Virus record (IMG/VR): IMGVR_UViG_3300028393_000057
Coordinates: 1-64,000 of that record
DNA length: 64,000 nucleotides
Source of the DNA: a virus
Reading direction: 5' to 3' (one strand)
Part shown: positions 43,130-52,330 of the stretch, in pieces
How the letters are laid out: each line of letters starts with the position of its first letter
Position numbering within the stretch: the stretch's first letter is position 1
The notes under the pieces: generated by a model
The model's database searches: none
What the model saw: the letters and a program-made list of their open reading frames with translations, nothing else
What the model was told of the DNA's origin: nothing
Translations under genes and position numbers: made by a program

Positions 43130-43999
43130 ATGAGTAACATTGGAGGAAAAAAACGTGAGCAATCACAAATGTCAGATTTTAAGAAATCTGTAGGATTATT
43201 TGAAGCAACTGTGGTTGCAATTAACCCTGATATTGAAGAATATAAGGAGAAATTGGGCATGGAGCTTAAAGAAGACAGTAAAGCTGTTGAGTATCTTGGT
43301 ACAAGTCAAGATGGTAACAAAACACTTCGTGTAGATGTGTGGTTGGAAGATGTAAAGAACAACAACAAGTTCAAAACAACGTTCTTCTTGGAAAACAAGG
43401 AAAAGGAGAATAAGGACAAAACAAAGAAGCAATATATTAACAATATTGGTTCTTGTTCTTGGGCTGATGATGCTAACAATCTTCCTACATGGTTTGCTGC
43501 TAGAGAATATCGTGTAGCATTTGTAGGAGAAGAAGAGCTTTACAATTTCATGCGTACATGGTTGGGAGATCTTGATTATCGTGATGCTGAAACCACTCTA
43601 CAATTAGATTGGTCTAAGATGATGAAAGGTAATGTTAAAGATCTAAAAGCACAGGTTAATGGAGAATGGTGTACTAATATTGTTGCACTTGCTACTATTA
43701 AGACTGTTCAAAAGGAAGATGAGATTAAGGAATATCAAGGTGTTTTCAATAAAGCATTCTTGCCATCTTATTCTCTAAAGCTGTTTAGATTGATTAACTA
43801 TAATGATCAAACTATCATCAGTAATCTACGTGCTAAGAAGTCTAAAGACTTGAAACCACATGAACGCTTTGTTATTAATGTAACAGGTGAGTATGGTTGT
43901 AAAGACTTTTACACTTTTAAAGACCTAAAGGAGTACAATTCAGATGATAACCTTGTAGCTTCGGACAAGGTGATTGCTGAAGATGATATGGAATTTTAA
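43130..43999 (+). CDS. Single-stranded-DNA-binding protein
   Basis: 289 residues. A tripartite beta-rich protein with basic and aromatic segments and an acidic C-terminal tip (AEDDMEF), the tail form that SSBs use to contact partner proteins. Genetic context (Sak4-like ATPase, primase, polymerase) supports this. A separate terminator follows at 44015-44053. The fold is inferred from these features. Confidence 0.7.
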   Translation: MSNIGGKKREQSQMSDFKKSVGLFEATVVAINPDIEEYKEKLGMELKEDSKAVEYLGTSQDGNKTLRVDVWLEDVKNNNKFKTTFFLENKEKENKDKTKKQYINNIGSCSWADDANNLPTWFAAREYRVAFVGEEELYNFMRTWLGDLDYRDAETTLQLDWSKMMKGNVKDLKAQVNGEWCTNIVALATIKTVQKEDEIKEYQGVFNKAFLPSYSLKLFRLINYNDQTIISNLRAKKSKDLKPHERFVINVTGEYGCKDFYTFKDLKEYNSDDNLVASDKVIAEDDMEF

Positions 44000-44014
44000 T
44001 TTAGAAAAACCAAT

Positions 44015-44053
44015 AAAACCCTCTCATCATTCAGTTGGTGAGGGGGTTTTTAT
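44015..44053 (+). terminator. Rho-independent terminator
   Basis: Stem aaaaccctctca / tgagggggtttt with one G-U pair, loop of 12 bases, then ttatattt. Follows the SSB gene. Confidence 0.85.
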
Positions 44054-44062
44054 ATTTAAGCT

Positions 44063-45067
44063 ATGATTACAGGAAGAAAGAAAACAAAACTTACCATGCA
44101 GTCTGTTCTTGATAAGATTACAGAATATGACATATTTAGGTGGTATATGCCTGATAAATCATGGAAACTCAATCGTGTAACATATTCTCCATATAGAAAT
44201 GAGAGTAATCCTTCCTTCATAATAGGGAATAAGAATGGCAATCTATCATTTATAGATTTTGCTGACACTAGTAGAAGAGGTGATTGTTTTGAATTTGTCA
44301 AGACATTACATAATCTTTCTTCTATGGATGATGTGTTAAAATTGATTGATAGAGATTTTCATTTGGGAATAGCTAGTGGTGTTGCTACAGAGGAATATAA
44401 AAAGATAGTTTCTGAATACAAACAACCTGAAGATCTTGGTAAGAGATATTCCCTTATACAAGTGGTAACAAGGAAGTTTAATAATGATGAGCTAGCTTAT
44501 TGGAATGCCTATCACCAGAGTTTACAAGATCTCAGAGATAACAATGTATATGCTATTAAGAAGGTGTTCTTGAACAAGAGCTTATTTGCTATTAAGGAGA
44601 ATGAGTTAACATTTGGTTATTTCTATGATGGTCACTGGAAGATATATAGACCATTTGCAGATAAGAAAGTTAAATGGGTTCCTAATAATGTACCTATCAC
44701 AGCAATGGATGGTAAAGAAGATATAAAAGATTGTCAAATAGCCTTTATAAATAAAAGTAAGAAGGATTATATGGTGATGAAGAAACTTTTTCCTTGTAGC
44801 TGTGCAGTGCAAAATGAAGGACTTGGTTGCTTTTCTACAGAGAATGTAGAATATCTAAGAGCAAACAGTGAGAAACAAATCTTAAGCTTTGATTCTGATG
44901 TTACAGGTGTACAGAATAGCCAGCAAATCACTAAAGTGTTTGGTTTTGGTTATCTGAATGTACCCAAGAAGTATTTAACAGAAGGAATTAAAGATTGGGC
45001 TGATCTTGCTAAAATACATGGTATGGATGTAATTGAGAATTATTTAAAACAAAAGAAACTGTTATGA
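44063..45067 (+). CDS. DnaG-like primase without zinc finger
   Basis: 334 residues. N-terminal YSPYRNESNPSF (41-52) is the CHC2-type segment of DnaG primases, but the Zn-ligand Cys/His of that domain are absent. The C-terminal half has TOPRIM-like elements: NKSKKDYMVM, then FDSDVTGVQNSQ (about 275-290) and GIKDWADLAK. Such zinc-less primases are seen in other phages. Primes the lagging strand with the helicase encoded upstream. Confidence 0.8.
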   Translation: MITGRKKTKLTMQSVLDKITEYDIFRWYMPDKSWKLNRVTYSPYRNESNPSFIIGNKNGNLSFIDFADTSRRGDCFEFVKTLHNLSSMDDVLKLIDRDFHLGIASGVATEEYKKIVSEYKQPEDLGKRYSLIQVVTRKFNNDELAYWNAYHQSLQDLRDNNVYAIKKVFLNKSLFAIKENELTFGYFYDGHWKIYRPFADKKVKWVPNNVPITAMDGKEDIKDCQIAFINKSKKDYMVMKKLFPCSCAVQNEGLGCFSTENVEYLRANSEKQILSFDSDVTGVQNSQQITKVFGFGYLNVPKKYLTEGIKDWADLAKIHGMDVIENYLKQKKLL

Positions 45068-45330
45068 CAGTAGAATTAGATTATTGGGATAGAGTGAGTT
45101 ATACATCACCCCATTCTGAAATGAAACGTAAAGAAAATATAGAAGCAGATGCAGAAATAGAAATATTTGAGAAGTTTTATAAAATGAATAATAGACTTCG
45201 TTACTGTAATGGTTCTTATTATAGATTTGGTACAAAAGAATGGCAAGATAAATACAATAACTGGTTACAAAGTGATGATTATAAAGCAAAATCATTTAAC
45301 CTATATTATGGAAATGGAGTAGTAGATTAA
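45064..45330 (+). CDS. Small protein, unknown
   Basis: 88 residues, starting MTVELDYWDRVSYTSPHSEM; acidic with aromatic patches; overlaps the primase by 4 bases. Unknown. Confidence 0.5.
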   Translation: MTVELDYWDRVSYTSPHSEMKRKENIEADAEIEIFEKFYKMNNRLRYCNGSYYRFGTKEWQDKYNNWLQSDDYKAKSFNLYYGNGVVD

Positions 45331-45341
45331 AAACATAAATT

Positions 45342-45515
45342 ATGAAACAGAAAGAAAATAACTTATTTGATCTAATTGAAGCTATTGAAGATAATATTGA
45401 ATGGCTAGAGACATTAGAAGAAGATGAAATAGAATGTATATCTATTGAGAATTTAGAAGGAATATTAAGCAAATTTTTTAACAAAACAATTAAAATCAAT
45501 AAAGATGGCAAATAA
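45342..45515 (+). CDS. Small acidic protein, unknown
   Basis: 57 residues, starting MKQKENNLFDLIEAIEDNIE, a single acidic helix region, ending basic. Overlaps the next gene by 11 bases. Unknown. Confidence 0.5.
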   Translation: MKQKENNLFDLIEAIEDNIEWLETLEEDEIECISIENLEGILSKFFNKTIKINKDGK

Positions 45516-46314
45516 AATAGAAGTTTACACAACAACAAAAGATTTATTATTAGCAGCACCTGTTCCACAAGATACAAGAACATATAAAGCTGTAAGTCAT
45601 GGTCAATTAATTGATCTAACATTGAATAGTATTGAGAAAGCTGGATTTACACTAGACAAAGAGATATATAGTTCTAGTAGAGGTGGAAGTGTAGCTAATG
45701 GTAGATTTAGTATTAGTAATGTAGCTGATAGTGAAATGCAATTACAAATAGGCTGGCAGAATAGCTATGACAAAACTTTGACATTAAAGTTTGCTATGGG
45801 CACACGTATATTCATTTGTCAAAATGGTTGTGTATCTGGAGATATGGGAGCATTCAAGAAGAAGCACCAAGGAGTTATTCAAGATTTCACACCTGGAGCA
45901 ATTTCTGAATATATCAAACAAGCTGGAGATTCTTTTGTAAGCATGCAGAAAGAAAGAGAAGAAATGAAGCAAATCGAAATCACCAAGAGAATCAAAGCTG
46001 AATTGATTGGTAGAATGATGATTGAAGAAAGCTTCATCACCTCAACACAGATGAACATCATCATGAGAGAATTAGATGCTCCTACACATGATTATAATGC
46101 TAAAGATAGTCTTTGGGAGTTGTATAATTATACAACATTTGCTATGAAAGAGTCTCATCCAACATTATGGATGGACACTCACATGAAAGCACATAGTTTC
46201 TTTGTTAATGAGAGTGGATCTATTATATCTCCAACAAAAGAATATAATTATGAGCCTACAGAGATGTACAAACAAGTTGAAATAGATTGGAATCACGCTG
46301 AAATATTAAGTTAA
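45505..46314 (+). CDS. DUF932-like protein
   Basis: 269 residues. RTYKAVSHGQLIDLTLNSIE, GWQNSYDKTLTLKFAMGTRI and FICQNGCVSGDM follow the DUF932 pattern (phage- or plasmid-borne proteins of unknown role). The C-terminal part is helical with DLWELYNYTTF-type sequence. Probably binds nucleic acid or modulates replication, but no mechanism is known. Confidence 0.65.
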   Translation: MANKIEVYTTTKDLLLAAPVPQDTRTYKAVSHGQLIDLTLNSIEKAGFTLDKEIYSSSRGGSVANGRFSISNVADSEMQLQIGWQNSYDKTLTLKFAMGTRIFICQNGCVSGDMGAFKKKHQGVIQDFTPGAISEYIKQAGDSFVSMQKEREEMKQIEITKRIKAELIGRMMIEESFITSTQMNIIMRELDAPTHDYNAKDSLWELYNYTTFAMKESHPTLWMDTHMKAHSFFVNESGSIISPTKEYNYEPTEMYKQVEIDWNHAEILS

Positions 46315-46315
46315 T

Positions 46316-47032
46316 ATGAATTTTGAGAAATTTAAAGAATCTTTTCATGAGAGCTGGCATAATAAAATGCAACCTTTCATAGAAAGTGAGGAGTGTGATG
46401 CTATTTATAAATTTCTAAAAGCTGAAAGTCAGAGGGGCAAGAAGATTGCCCCTCTTTCTTCTAATGTCTATAGATGTTTTGCAGAAACTCCTTTAGATGA
46501 TGTAAAGGTGGTCTTGCTAGGTATGTGTCCCTATCATACACTAAAAAGTGGTAATCCTGTAGCTGATGGACTATTAATGGGTTGTAGAAACACAATGGAA
46601 CTACAGCCATCATTAAAACAGTTTTATGACGCTATAGAGAGAGAAGTATATGAAGGACTAACATTAAATGCATACAAAGATCCAGATGTCACTCATCTAG
46701 CAAAAAAGGGTGTATTGATGTTAAATGCTGCTTTAACAACAGAAATAAACAAAGCAGGCTCTCATATAGAATTATGGGAACCATTTACAAAGTATTTATT
46801 TGAACATGTATTAACACATTCAGGAGCACCAGTGATATTTCTAGGCAAAGATGCAGCTAAATATGAGAAATATTCAAATCCATTCACATGGTCATTTAAA
46901 CTATCTCATCCAGCATCTGCTAGTTACAAAAATACACAATGGGATACAGAGGGTGTATTTACAAAGGTTAATAAGATAATTAAAGAAAACAACAATTTTA
47001 CCATCGAATGGTTGAATATTCTACCATTTTAA
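46316..47032 (+). CDS. Uracil-DNA-glycosylase homologue lacking catalytic Asp
   Basis: 238 residues. Alignment with family 1 UDG: LGMCPYH (68-74) stands where GQDPYH would be, so the catalytic Asp is Cys71; ADGLLMG follows; GVLMLNAALT is the central motif; VIFLGK precedes; and HPASASY is the leucine-loop motif (usually HPSP). Length is family-typical. With the Asp missing, normal uracil excision is doubtful; a binding role (as for the poxvirus polymerase partner D4) or an altered chemistry is possible. Confidence 0.8.
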   Translation: MNFEKFKESFHESWHNKMQPFIESEECDAIYKFLKAESQRGKKIAPLSSNVYRCFAETPLDDVKVVLLGMCPYHTLKSGNPVADGLLMGCRNTMELQPSLKQFYDAIEREVYEGLTLNAYKDPDVTHLAKKGVLMLNAALTTEINKAGSHIELWEPFTKYLFEHVLTHSGAPVIFLGKDAAKYEKYSNPFTWSFKLSHPASASYKNTQWDTEGVFTKVNKIIKENNNFTIEWLNILPF

Positions 47033-47042
47033 AAATAAAACC

Positions 47043-47351
47043 ATGTTACAAGAAGTAGAAATCAAAGATTTAGAAGCAGGAGATGAAATACTCATCTCTT
47101 GTCAGAGCTTTTTTAAATATTTAATATTGTTGAGAACTCCTCAGACAGGAAAGAAATTACATTGGAAAACACAGGGTCCTATGTATAAATCTGTAAAATG
47201 TTCTACAAGAGTTGATTCAATAGTACATACATCTAATACACATAAATGGACAGAAAATAAATATATACTCACCAATAAAGATCATAATAAAGAAGTGTAT
47301 ATAGATTTAGCATATAGACAAATATTATTAGTTAAGAAAAACAGCAATTAA
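47043..47351 (+). CDS. Small basic protein, unknown
   Basis: 102 residues. KDLEAGDEILISCQSFFKYL suggests a small beta barrel (Hint-like or SH3-like), then a Lys-rich end. Unknown. Confidence 0.45.
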   Translation: MLQEVEIKDLEAGDEILISCQSFFKYLILLRTPQTGKKLHWKTQGPMYKSVKCSTRVDSIVHTSNTHKWTENKYILTNKDHNKEVYIDLAYRQILLVKKNSN

Positions 47352-47353
47352 TT

Positions 47354-47542
47354 ATGAAAAACACTAGAGACCTTAAAAATTATGTCAGAGACATGATTGT
47401 TAAACATCCAGAACTAAAAGAGCAAATGCTTGAATTTTTAGAATTATGTATGAATGAAATTGAAGAAGGTGAAAGTCCTTCTAATGAAATGCATTTATGT
47501 GTACGTGATATTGAACAATTAATTACAAATCAACAATTATGA
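47354..47542 (+). CDS. Small acidic helical protein, unknown
   Basis: 62 residues, starting MKNTRDLKNYVRDMIVKHPE; helical, ELCMNEIEEGE middle; overlaps the next gene by 4 bases. Unknown. Confidence 0.5.
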   Translation: MKNTRDLKNYVRDMIVKHPELKEQMLEFLELCMNEIEEGESPSNEMHLCVRDIEQLITNQQL

Positions 47543-47910
47543 GAACATTAAAATACGGAGGAGATCTTCAAATAGGAGATTTTATTGGAGTAAGTGTTAA
47601 TAATTGTATGGATTTTGGATGGTATTGTGGTGATGGTATAAATAAAACATTACAATATTATACTATATGGGCTCCTAAAGTTAGATATGAAGATTATGAA
47701 GCATGGAAAAAACTTCCAGAGGACAAAAATCCTGGGGCTTATAAGAATGGATGGACAATAAAATGTTTGTATAAATCATATATAAACACTGTACATGATA
47801 CAAGAGTGATAAAAATTCTTCATCCAGAAGATATATTTACAAATAAAGCAGATAGAGAAGCATACGAAAAGTCAAAAGAAGTATTAATTAAGTTAAATTT
47901 CATCAAATGA
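47539..47910 (+). CDS. Unknown early protein with Gly/Trp-rich start
   Basis: 123 residues; MRTLKYGGDLQIGDFIGVSV resembles a small beta barrel, followed by aromatic-rich sequence. Overlaps the rIIA-like gene by 4 bases. Unknown. Confidence 0.5.
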   Translation: MRTLKYGGDLQIGDFIGVSVNNCMDFGWYCGDGINKTLQYYTIWAPKVRYEDYEAWKKLPEDKNPGAYKNGWTIKCLYKSYINTVHDTRVIKILHPEDIFTNKADREAYEKSKEVLIKLNFIK

Positions 47911-50243
47911 TATTAGAAAAACAAACAGAAGCCACCATTTTAGAAACAGGAGATTCATCAGAATCAATTGGTATGTCATTAGACTTAGATTCTGCTCAGA
48001 TATTGATGCAGATGTTAAGTAAGAATCTATATTCAGATTCAATAGGCTCCACTATCAGAGAATGTGCATCTAATGCACTTGATAGTCATAGAAGAGCTGG
48101 TGTTGACAAACCTATAGTTGTAGGATTTAAGAAGAACAAAGAAGACAATTATGAATTCACTGTAGAAGATTTTGGTATAGGCTTAGATGCTGATGATGTA
48201 CGTAATATTATTAGTAAATACGGTAAATCTACCAAAAGGAATAGTAATACAGAATTGGGTATGATGGGACTTGGTTTTAAGGCTCCTCTTGCTTATAGTT
48301 CTAGTTTCTATTTTGTATGTAGGAAAGATGGTATGGAGAGGAAATACATGATGTATGAAGGTGAAGACACCAACAGCATTGATCTTCTTTATGAAGCTTC
48401 TACAACAGAAGAAAATGGTGTAAAGATCATTATTCCAGTTAACTACTATGATAGAAGTGCATTCACCAGGAAGATTAAGGAGCAGTTGGCTTATTTTGAG
48501 AGTGTTTATTTTGATTGTGAGGATAATGTAAACAATGATTTTATCATCCACAGAAGTGAACATTTCCAATTCTCTGAACTATCTAGTAGTGATTATTTAC
48601 ACATATCTCTAGACAATGTCTACTATCCTATTGATTTCGATAAACTAGGAATCAAAGAAAGGATAGACTTTCCTGTAGCATTGAGGTTTAGTCTTACAGA
48701 TGGGTTATTTCCCACTCCAAACAGAGAATCCATTAGATATACCAAGGAAGCTAAACAAATCATCCTAGATAAGATAAGGAAGGTGGCTGATTTCTATGCT
48801 AATAAGTATAATGAGACTATGGTTGAAACAGATGATGTTACGGCTGTATTTAAACATTTCTCTGAATCTCGAAGGTATGTAAAAGGATTCAAAAAAGATT
48901 CATCATTAAATATTAGCAATTTACATGAGTGGTGTTCTATAAAGCTTCTAAGTCCTACATTGAAAGGTGTTAAACTCTTAGATCTTGAGAGAGTTAATTT
49001 CATAAGAGAGCATCTTCTTCAGGAATATGAGATAAAGCATAGTGTTTCTAATAACAGAATAAAAGAAGCAAAGAGAAGCTATGATCAAGTGATTAATACA
49101 TCAGACATAGACAGACATAAACTTTACATATATTCTGATAAAATCTCTGGTGCAAAGAAAAACTATTTGAAATCTATTCATACTGGAAGATGGGAGAATG
49201 AAGGTAAACTAGTTAAGAGAAAACATACATCTGTTACATTAGGAAGTGTTTTACGTACCACTAATTATAAAACATATGTAACATTACTAGAGCTTAAAAA
49301 ACATCCAAAATCTGAATGGAGAGATAGAATTAAAGAATATCAACATATTGTATCCCTGTTAACTAATAATTTTATTAATCTTGATGAGATGGTTATTCCT
49401 GATATATGGATAAAAAACAACACAAGAGCAAAAGCAGTTATCACTGGAACAACTGGTGGTGGTGTAAGAAGAGTTAAACTAGCAGGAGAGATTGTTGGTA
49501 AAGAAGGCACACCATTAGAGAGATATGTAGATGGTAAAAACTGTAAATGGGTGAGTGTAACCTATAAACTAGAGGAAATACATCGCATGAAACACCTTGT
49601 TGTATATGGTGGAGATGCTGATGTAGCTAAAATGGATAAATTGTTTAGTATTGTTGCAGGCAACAGGATGAAAACAAAGATTAAATTTATTCAGTTCTCA
49701 GAAAGGGAACTAAAGAATCTAGAAAAAATAGACATTCACAATTGGGTAAAACTTGAAACATTTATGGAAGGTAAAAACAAACCATTCAAAAGACTAATCA
49801 CTGCATATCTTATTCATCAATTAATGAGGAAAAATGAGGATGTGTTTGAGAAGAAACAACAACTTATGGGCATTTCTGGTGATCTCTATCTAAAACTTGA
49901 TTTATTAGAAGAATACAAGGGTAAATATTTTTGTTATGCAAATGAAGACATATATAGTGCAATGTTAGAAATAGCTAACGCTAACAATTTGTTCGATGGA
50001 GAGATATATCCTATATATAAGGAAATTAAAACTCTTACAGAGAAACTTACATTCTTACAACCATTATGTGATAAGCTTTCTTATTATCGTAATGAGAAAG
50101 ATCCAATTCTAGATGCTATTGCAGATTTGTTCAAATATTACAGAACAAGAATAGATTGGAAAAACTACAACATTAAGTTGACAGAAGAAAAGTTGTTAGA
50201 GAAAGAGCTAACAGAAGAAAACGTTGAAGAATTAATAGACTAA
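47907..50243 (+). CDS. rIIA-like GHKL ATPase
   Basis: 778 residues. GHKL motifs: RECASNALD (51-59; Glu52, Asn56, Asp59), VEDFGIG (86-92), GMMGLGFKAPLAYS (118-131). This is the Hsp90/MutL-like fold of T4 rIIA. The next gene is rIIB-like, as in T4, where the pair is membrane-associated and excludes or protects against rex. The middle is helical and basic. Here the role is inferred from the pair. Confidence 0.85.
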   Translation: MILEKQTEATILETGDSSESIGMSLDLDSAQILMQMLSKNLYSDSIGSTIRECASNALDSHRRAGVDKPIVVGFKKNKEDNYEFTVEDFGIGLDADDVRNIISKYGKSTKRNSNTELGMMGLGFKAPLAYSSSFYFVCRKDGMERKYMMYEGEDTNSIDLLYEASTTEENGVKIIIPVNYYDRSAFTRKIKEQLAYFESVYFDCEDNVNNDFIIHRSEHFQFSELSSSDYLHISLDNVYYPIDFDKLGIKERIDFPVALRFSLTDGLFPTPNRESIRYTKEAKQIILDKIRKVADFYANKYNETMVETDDVTAVFKHFSESRRYVKGFKKDSSLNISNLHEWCSIKLLSPTLKGVKLLDLERVNFIREHLLQEYEIKHSVSNNRIKEAKRSYDQVINTSDIDRHKLYIYSDKISGAKKNYLKSIHTGRWENEGKLVKRKHTSVTLGSVLRTTNYKTYVTLLELKKHPKSEWRDRIKEYQHIVSLLTNNFINLDEMVIPDIWIKNNTRAKAVITGTTGGGVRRVKLAGEIVGKEGTPLERYVDGKNCKWVSVTYKLEEIHRMKHLVVYGGDADVAKMDKLFSIVAGNRMKTKIKFIQFSERELKNLEKIDIHNWVKLETFMEGKNKPFKRLITAYLIHQLMRKNEDVFEKKQQLMGISGDLYLKLDLLEEYKGKYFCYANEDIYSAMLEIANANNLFDGEIYPIYKEIKTLTEKLTFLQPLCDKLSYYRNEKDPILDAIADLFKYYRTRIDWKNYNIKLTEEKLLEKELTEENVEELID

Positions 50244-50247
50244 TTAA

Positions 50248-50275
50248 AAAGGGGGAGATATTCTCCCCCTTTCAC
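50248..50275 (+). terminator. Rho-independent terminator
   Basis: Perfect 11-base stem aaagggggaga / tctccccccttt-type with loop tat, between the rIIA-like and rIIB-like genes. It has only a short T stretch but is very stable. Confidence 0.8.
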
Positions 50276-50293
50276 ATTTAAAACAAAAACAAC

Positions 50294-51850
50294 ATGAGTA
50301 TCAGTTTCAATTGGTTCAAATCCAAAAAAGTACAAGAGTTACAAGATTTACAGATTGAGGAACAGAGGATCAAAAATGACCTCTTACGTAAAGATTTATT
50401 TAAAACACCTTTCCCAGACACAATTAGTGTCAACATTGTAAGCAGTGAACCTAAAGTTGAGCCTAAAGAAGATTTAGACAACAAGCCCTATCTAAATGTA
50501 AAACTAGTGAATGATGTGCTCACCATTGTTCTAAAAGATGGTAGCATAATTACAAAGCCTGGAGCTACAGCTGATGATTTCAAAAGAGCTAGAGCATGTT
50601 TTACAGAGAACATGTTAATTGATCTTGTTGCTACACAGGAAGTGGTGCAAGAAAGAAAAGAAAGAGAAGATGAAGTTAAAAGGTTTAAAGCTATTCACAA
50701 AGGTTTTGAACTTTTGAGCAAGTTTAGCCATTTTAGAGTGGAGGGTAATTCTGTCTATCTATCTGGAATAAATAGAAGTCTTCCTCAATTACTAATAGAA
50801 AGATTTATAGAGATTGTAGACAGTTATAGCGATTTCTCCCAACCATATGCAGAAAAGTTGTTGTTACAAAATGATGAGTTCGTTGGACTAAAGAGGTTCT
50901 TTATGTGGGCTTGTCTAAATCCAAGAGTAGAAGTGGCAAACAGCTTATTTGATTTCCTAAGTAAAAATGGTATGAAGATCACTAAACAAGGATTCTTTGT
51001 AGCATTGAGAAATGTTGTAACATCTCATGGATCTGCTGAACTAGTTCATTTCATTAGCAATGCTTATAATAAAGTGAAAGCTGTATGGAAGAAATCTCCA
51101 GCTGATTATCATGTATTCCTAGAGAATGGTGCATATAAAATGGTTCACACTGATTCCTTAACTTACACTATGATAGAAGATTGTGATAGATGTGATGGTT
51201 CTGGAACAACTTTTGAATATGATGAAGAATATGATGATCATGGTCATTGTTATGAGTGCGATGGTAAAGGTGATGTAGAAGTTACCTATCATAAAGACAA
51301 TGGTCAATTGATTGGTAATCTAACAGAACTATATCTTGATCTTCCTAATAGATCAGAGAATAGATTTACAGACAACTGGACAAGAACATTTGATATTCGC
51401 ATTGGACAAGTGGTGAGTATGCCAAGTGAGAATTGTGATTGGAGTACACAAGATTGTGCTACAGCAGGATTACACTTTGCTGGTCATACAGCTCCTTATG
51501 TTCTATGTGGTGATACAACAGTTTTCACTCTTCACAATCCTATGAAAGTTGTGGGTATTGGTACAGAGAAGGGTAGATGCTGGGAATATCTTCCATTTAT
51601 GACTACAAATGTTACTGAAGCAAATGAAATCATGAATGATAAAGATTTTGATTTCTTACAGCTAGATGAAGCATATGCAATTCGTGAATTGGAAAATCTT
51701 GCTGAGAAAGCTAAAGAAGGTTTCCAAACAGAAACTAGCAAGCATGATTTCAATCTGCCAAGTATTTCTGTAAATGAAATTAACAATATTGTAAAATCTC
51801 TAGATGAAATGAAAAGTGAAATTTCAAGTAGAGTGAGCAATATTGATTAA
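50294..51850 (+). CDS. rIIB-like protein with inserted DnaJ-type zinc finger
   Basis: 518 residues. The body has rIIB-like features (FMWACLNPRVEVANSLFDFL, GMKITKQGFFVALRNVV, and a late DCATAGLHFAGH). Around residues 297-330 there is CDRCDGSG..CYECDGKG, the CxxCxGxG pair of DnaJ zinc fingers, with an acidic stretch between. This insertion is unusual for rIIB. It follows rIIA across a terminator, so its relative dosage may be set there. Confidence 0.8.
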   Translation: MSISFNWFKSKKVQELQDLQIEEQRIKNDLLRKDLFKTPFPDTISVNIVSSEPKVEPKEDLDNKPYLNVKLVNDVLTIVLKDGSIITKPGATADDFKRARACFTENMLIDLVATQEVVQERKEREDEVKRFKAIHKGFELLSKFSHFRVEGNSVYLSGINRSLPQLLIERFIEIVDSYSDFSQPYAEKLLLQNDEFVGLKRFFMWACLNPRVEVANSLFDFLSKNGMKITKQGFFVALRNVVTSHGSAELVHFISNAYNKVKAVWKKSPADYHVFLENGAYKMVHTDSLTYTMIEDCDRCDGSGTTFEYDEEYDDHGHCYECDGKGDVEVTYHKDNGQLIGNLTELYLDLPNRSENRFTDNWTRTFDIRIGQVVSMPSENCDWSTQDCATAGLHFAGHTAPYVLCGDTTVFTLHNPMKVVGIGTEKGRCWEYLPFMTTNVTEANEIMNDKDFDFLQLDEAYAIRELENLAEKAKEGFQTETSKHDFNLPSISVNEINNIVKSLDEMKSEISSRVSNID

Positions 51851-51860
51851 ATTTTAACAT

Positions 51861-51897
51861 AATCTGTCCCATTTATTTCGTATATTTGGGACAGATT
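51861..51897 (+). terminator. Perfect hairpin with internal promoter element
   Basis: Eleven-base perfect inverted repeat aatctgtccca (51861-51871) / tgggacagatt (51887-51897) followed by ttatttattt. TATATTTG (51881-51888), a Bacteroidota -7 element, sits across the loop and right arm. No TTG is found at the right distance upstream. Confidence 0.75.
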
Positions 51898-51910
51898 TTA
51901 TTTATTTATT

Positions 51911-52330
51911 ATGATTAGAAAGAAAAAAGCAGCCCCTAAGAAAGTTGCAAAGAAAAGAATAGCTGCTCCCAAGACTAGAAATGCTGGCACAATGAGTGAA
52001 AGTGCTTTCTGGAGTTTTATACGTAGTGGTCTTAGACAAAAATCAAGATGGTGGAAACCTATTACACAATGCAAAATGTTAGCTAAAAGAGTTTACAAAG
52101 GACCTAATAAGCGACAAAGATTTGAATATCAATGCAATGAGTGTAAGAATTGGTTTATTGAAAAGAAAGTTAACGTAGATCATATTATAGGAGCAGGTTC
52201 ATTGAAGTGTGCTAACGATCTTCCAGGGTTTGTAGAAAGGTTATTCTGTGAAATTGACAACTTACAAGTCTTATGTGAGAATTGTCACAATATTAAAACT
52301 CAAAACGATAAAAATGGAACAGAAAAGTGA
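51911..52330 (+). CDS. HNH endonuclease
   Basis: 139 residues. Very basic N-terminus (RKKKAAPKKVAKKRIAAP), then CNECKNWFIEKK, VDHIIG (His of the HNH core) and CENCHNIKT: zinc Cys pairs and the HNH signature. Two Cys pairs make a zinc finger. Free-standing HNH nucleases in phages may be homing endonucleases or packaging nicking factors; position between rIIB and the exonuclease suggests the former. Confidence 0.85.
   Translation: MIRKKKAAPKKVAKKRIAAPKTRNAGTMSESAFWSFIRSGLRQKSRWWKPITQCKMLAKRVYKGPNKRQRFEYQCNECKNWFIEKKVNVDHIIGAGSLKCANDLPGFVERLFCEIDNLQVLCENCHNIKTQNDKNGTEK

Noticed and set aside
48183-48569. Minus-strand frame of 128 codons inside rIIA-like gene
   Set aside because: Shadow of the rIIA-like coding frame, low in Gly and rich in Ile/Thr/Phe without a leader.
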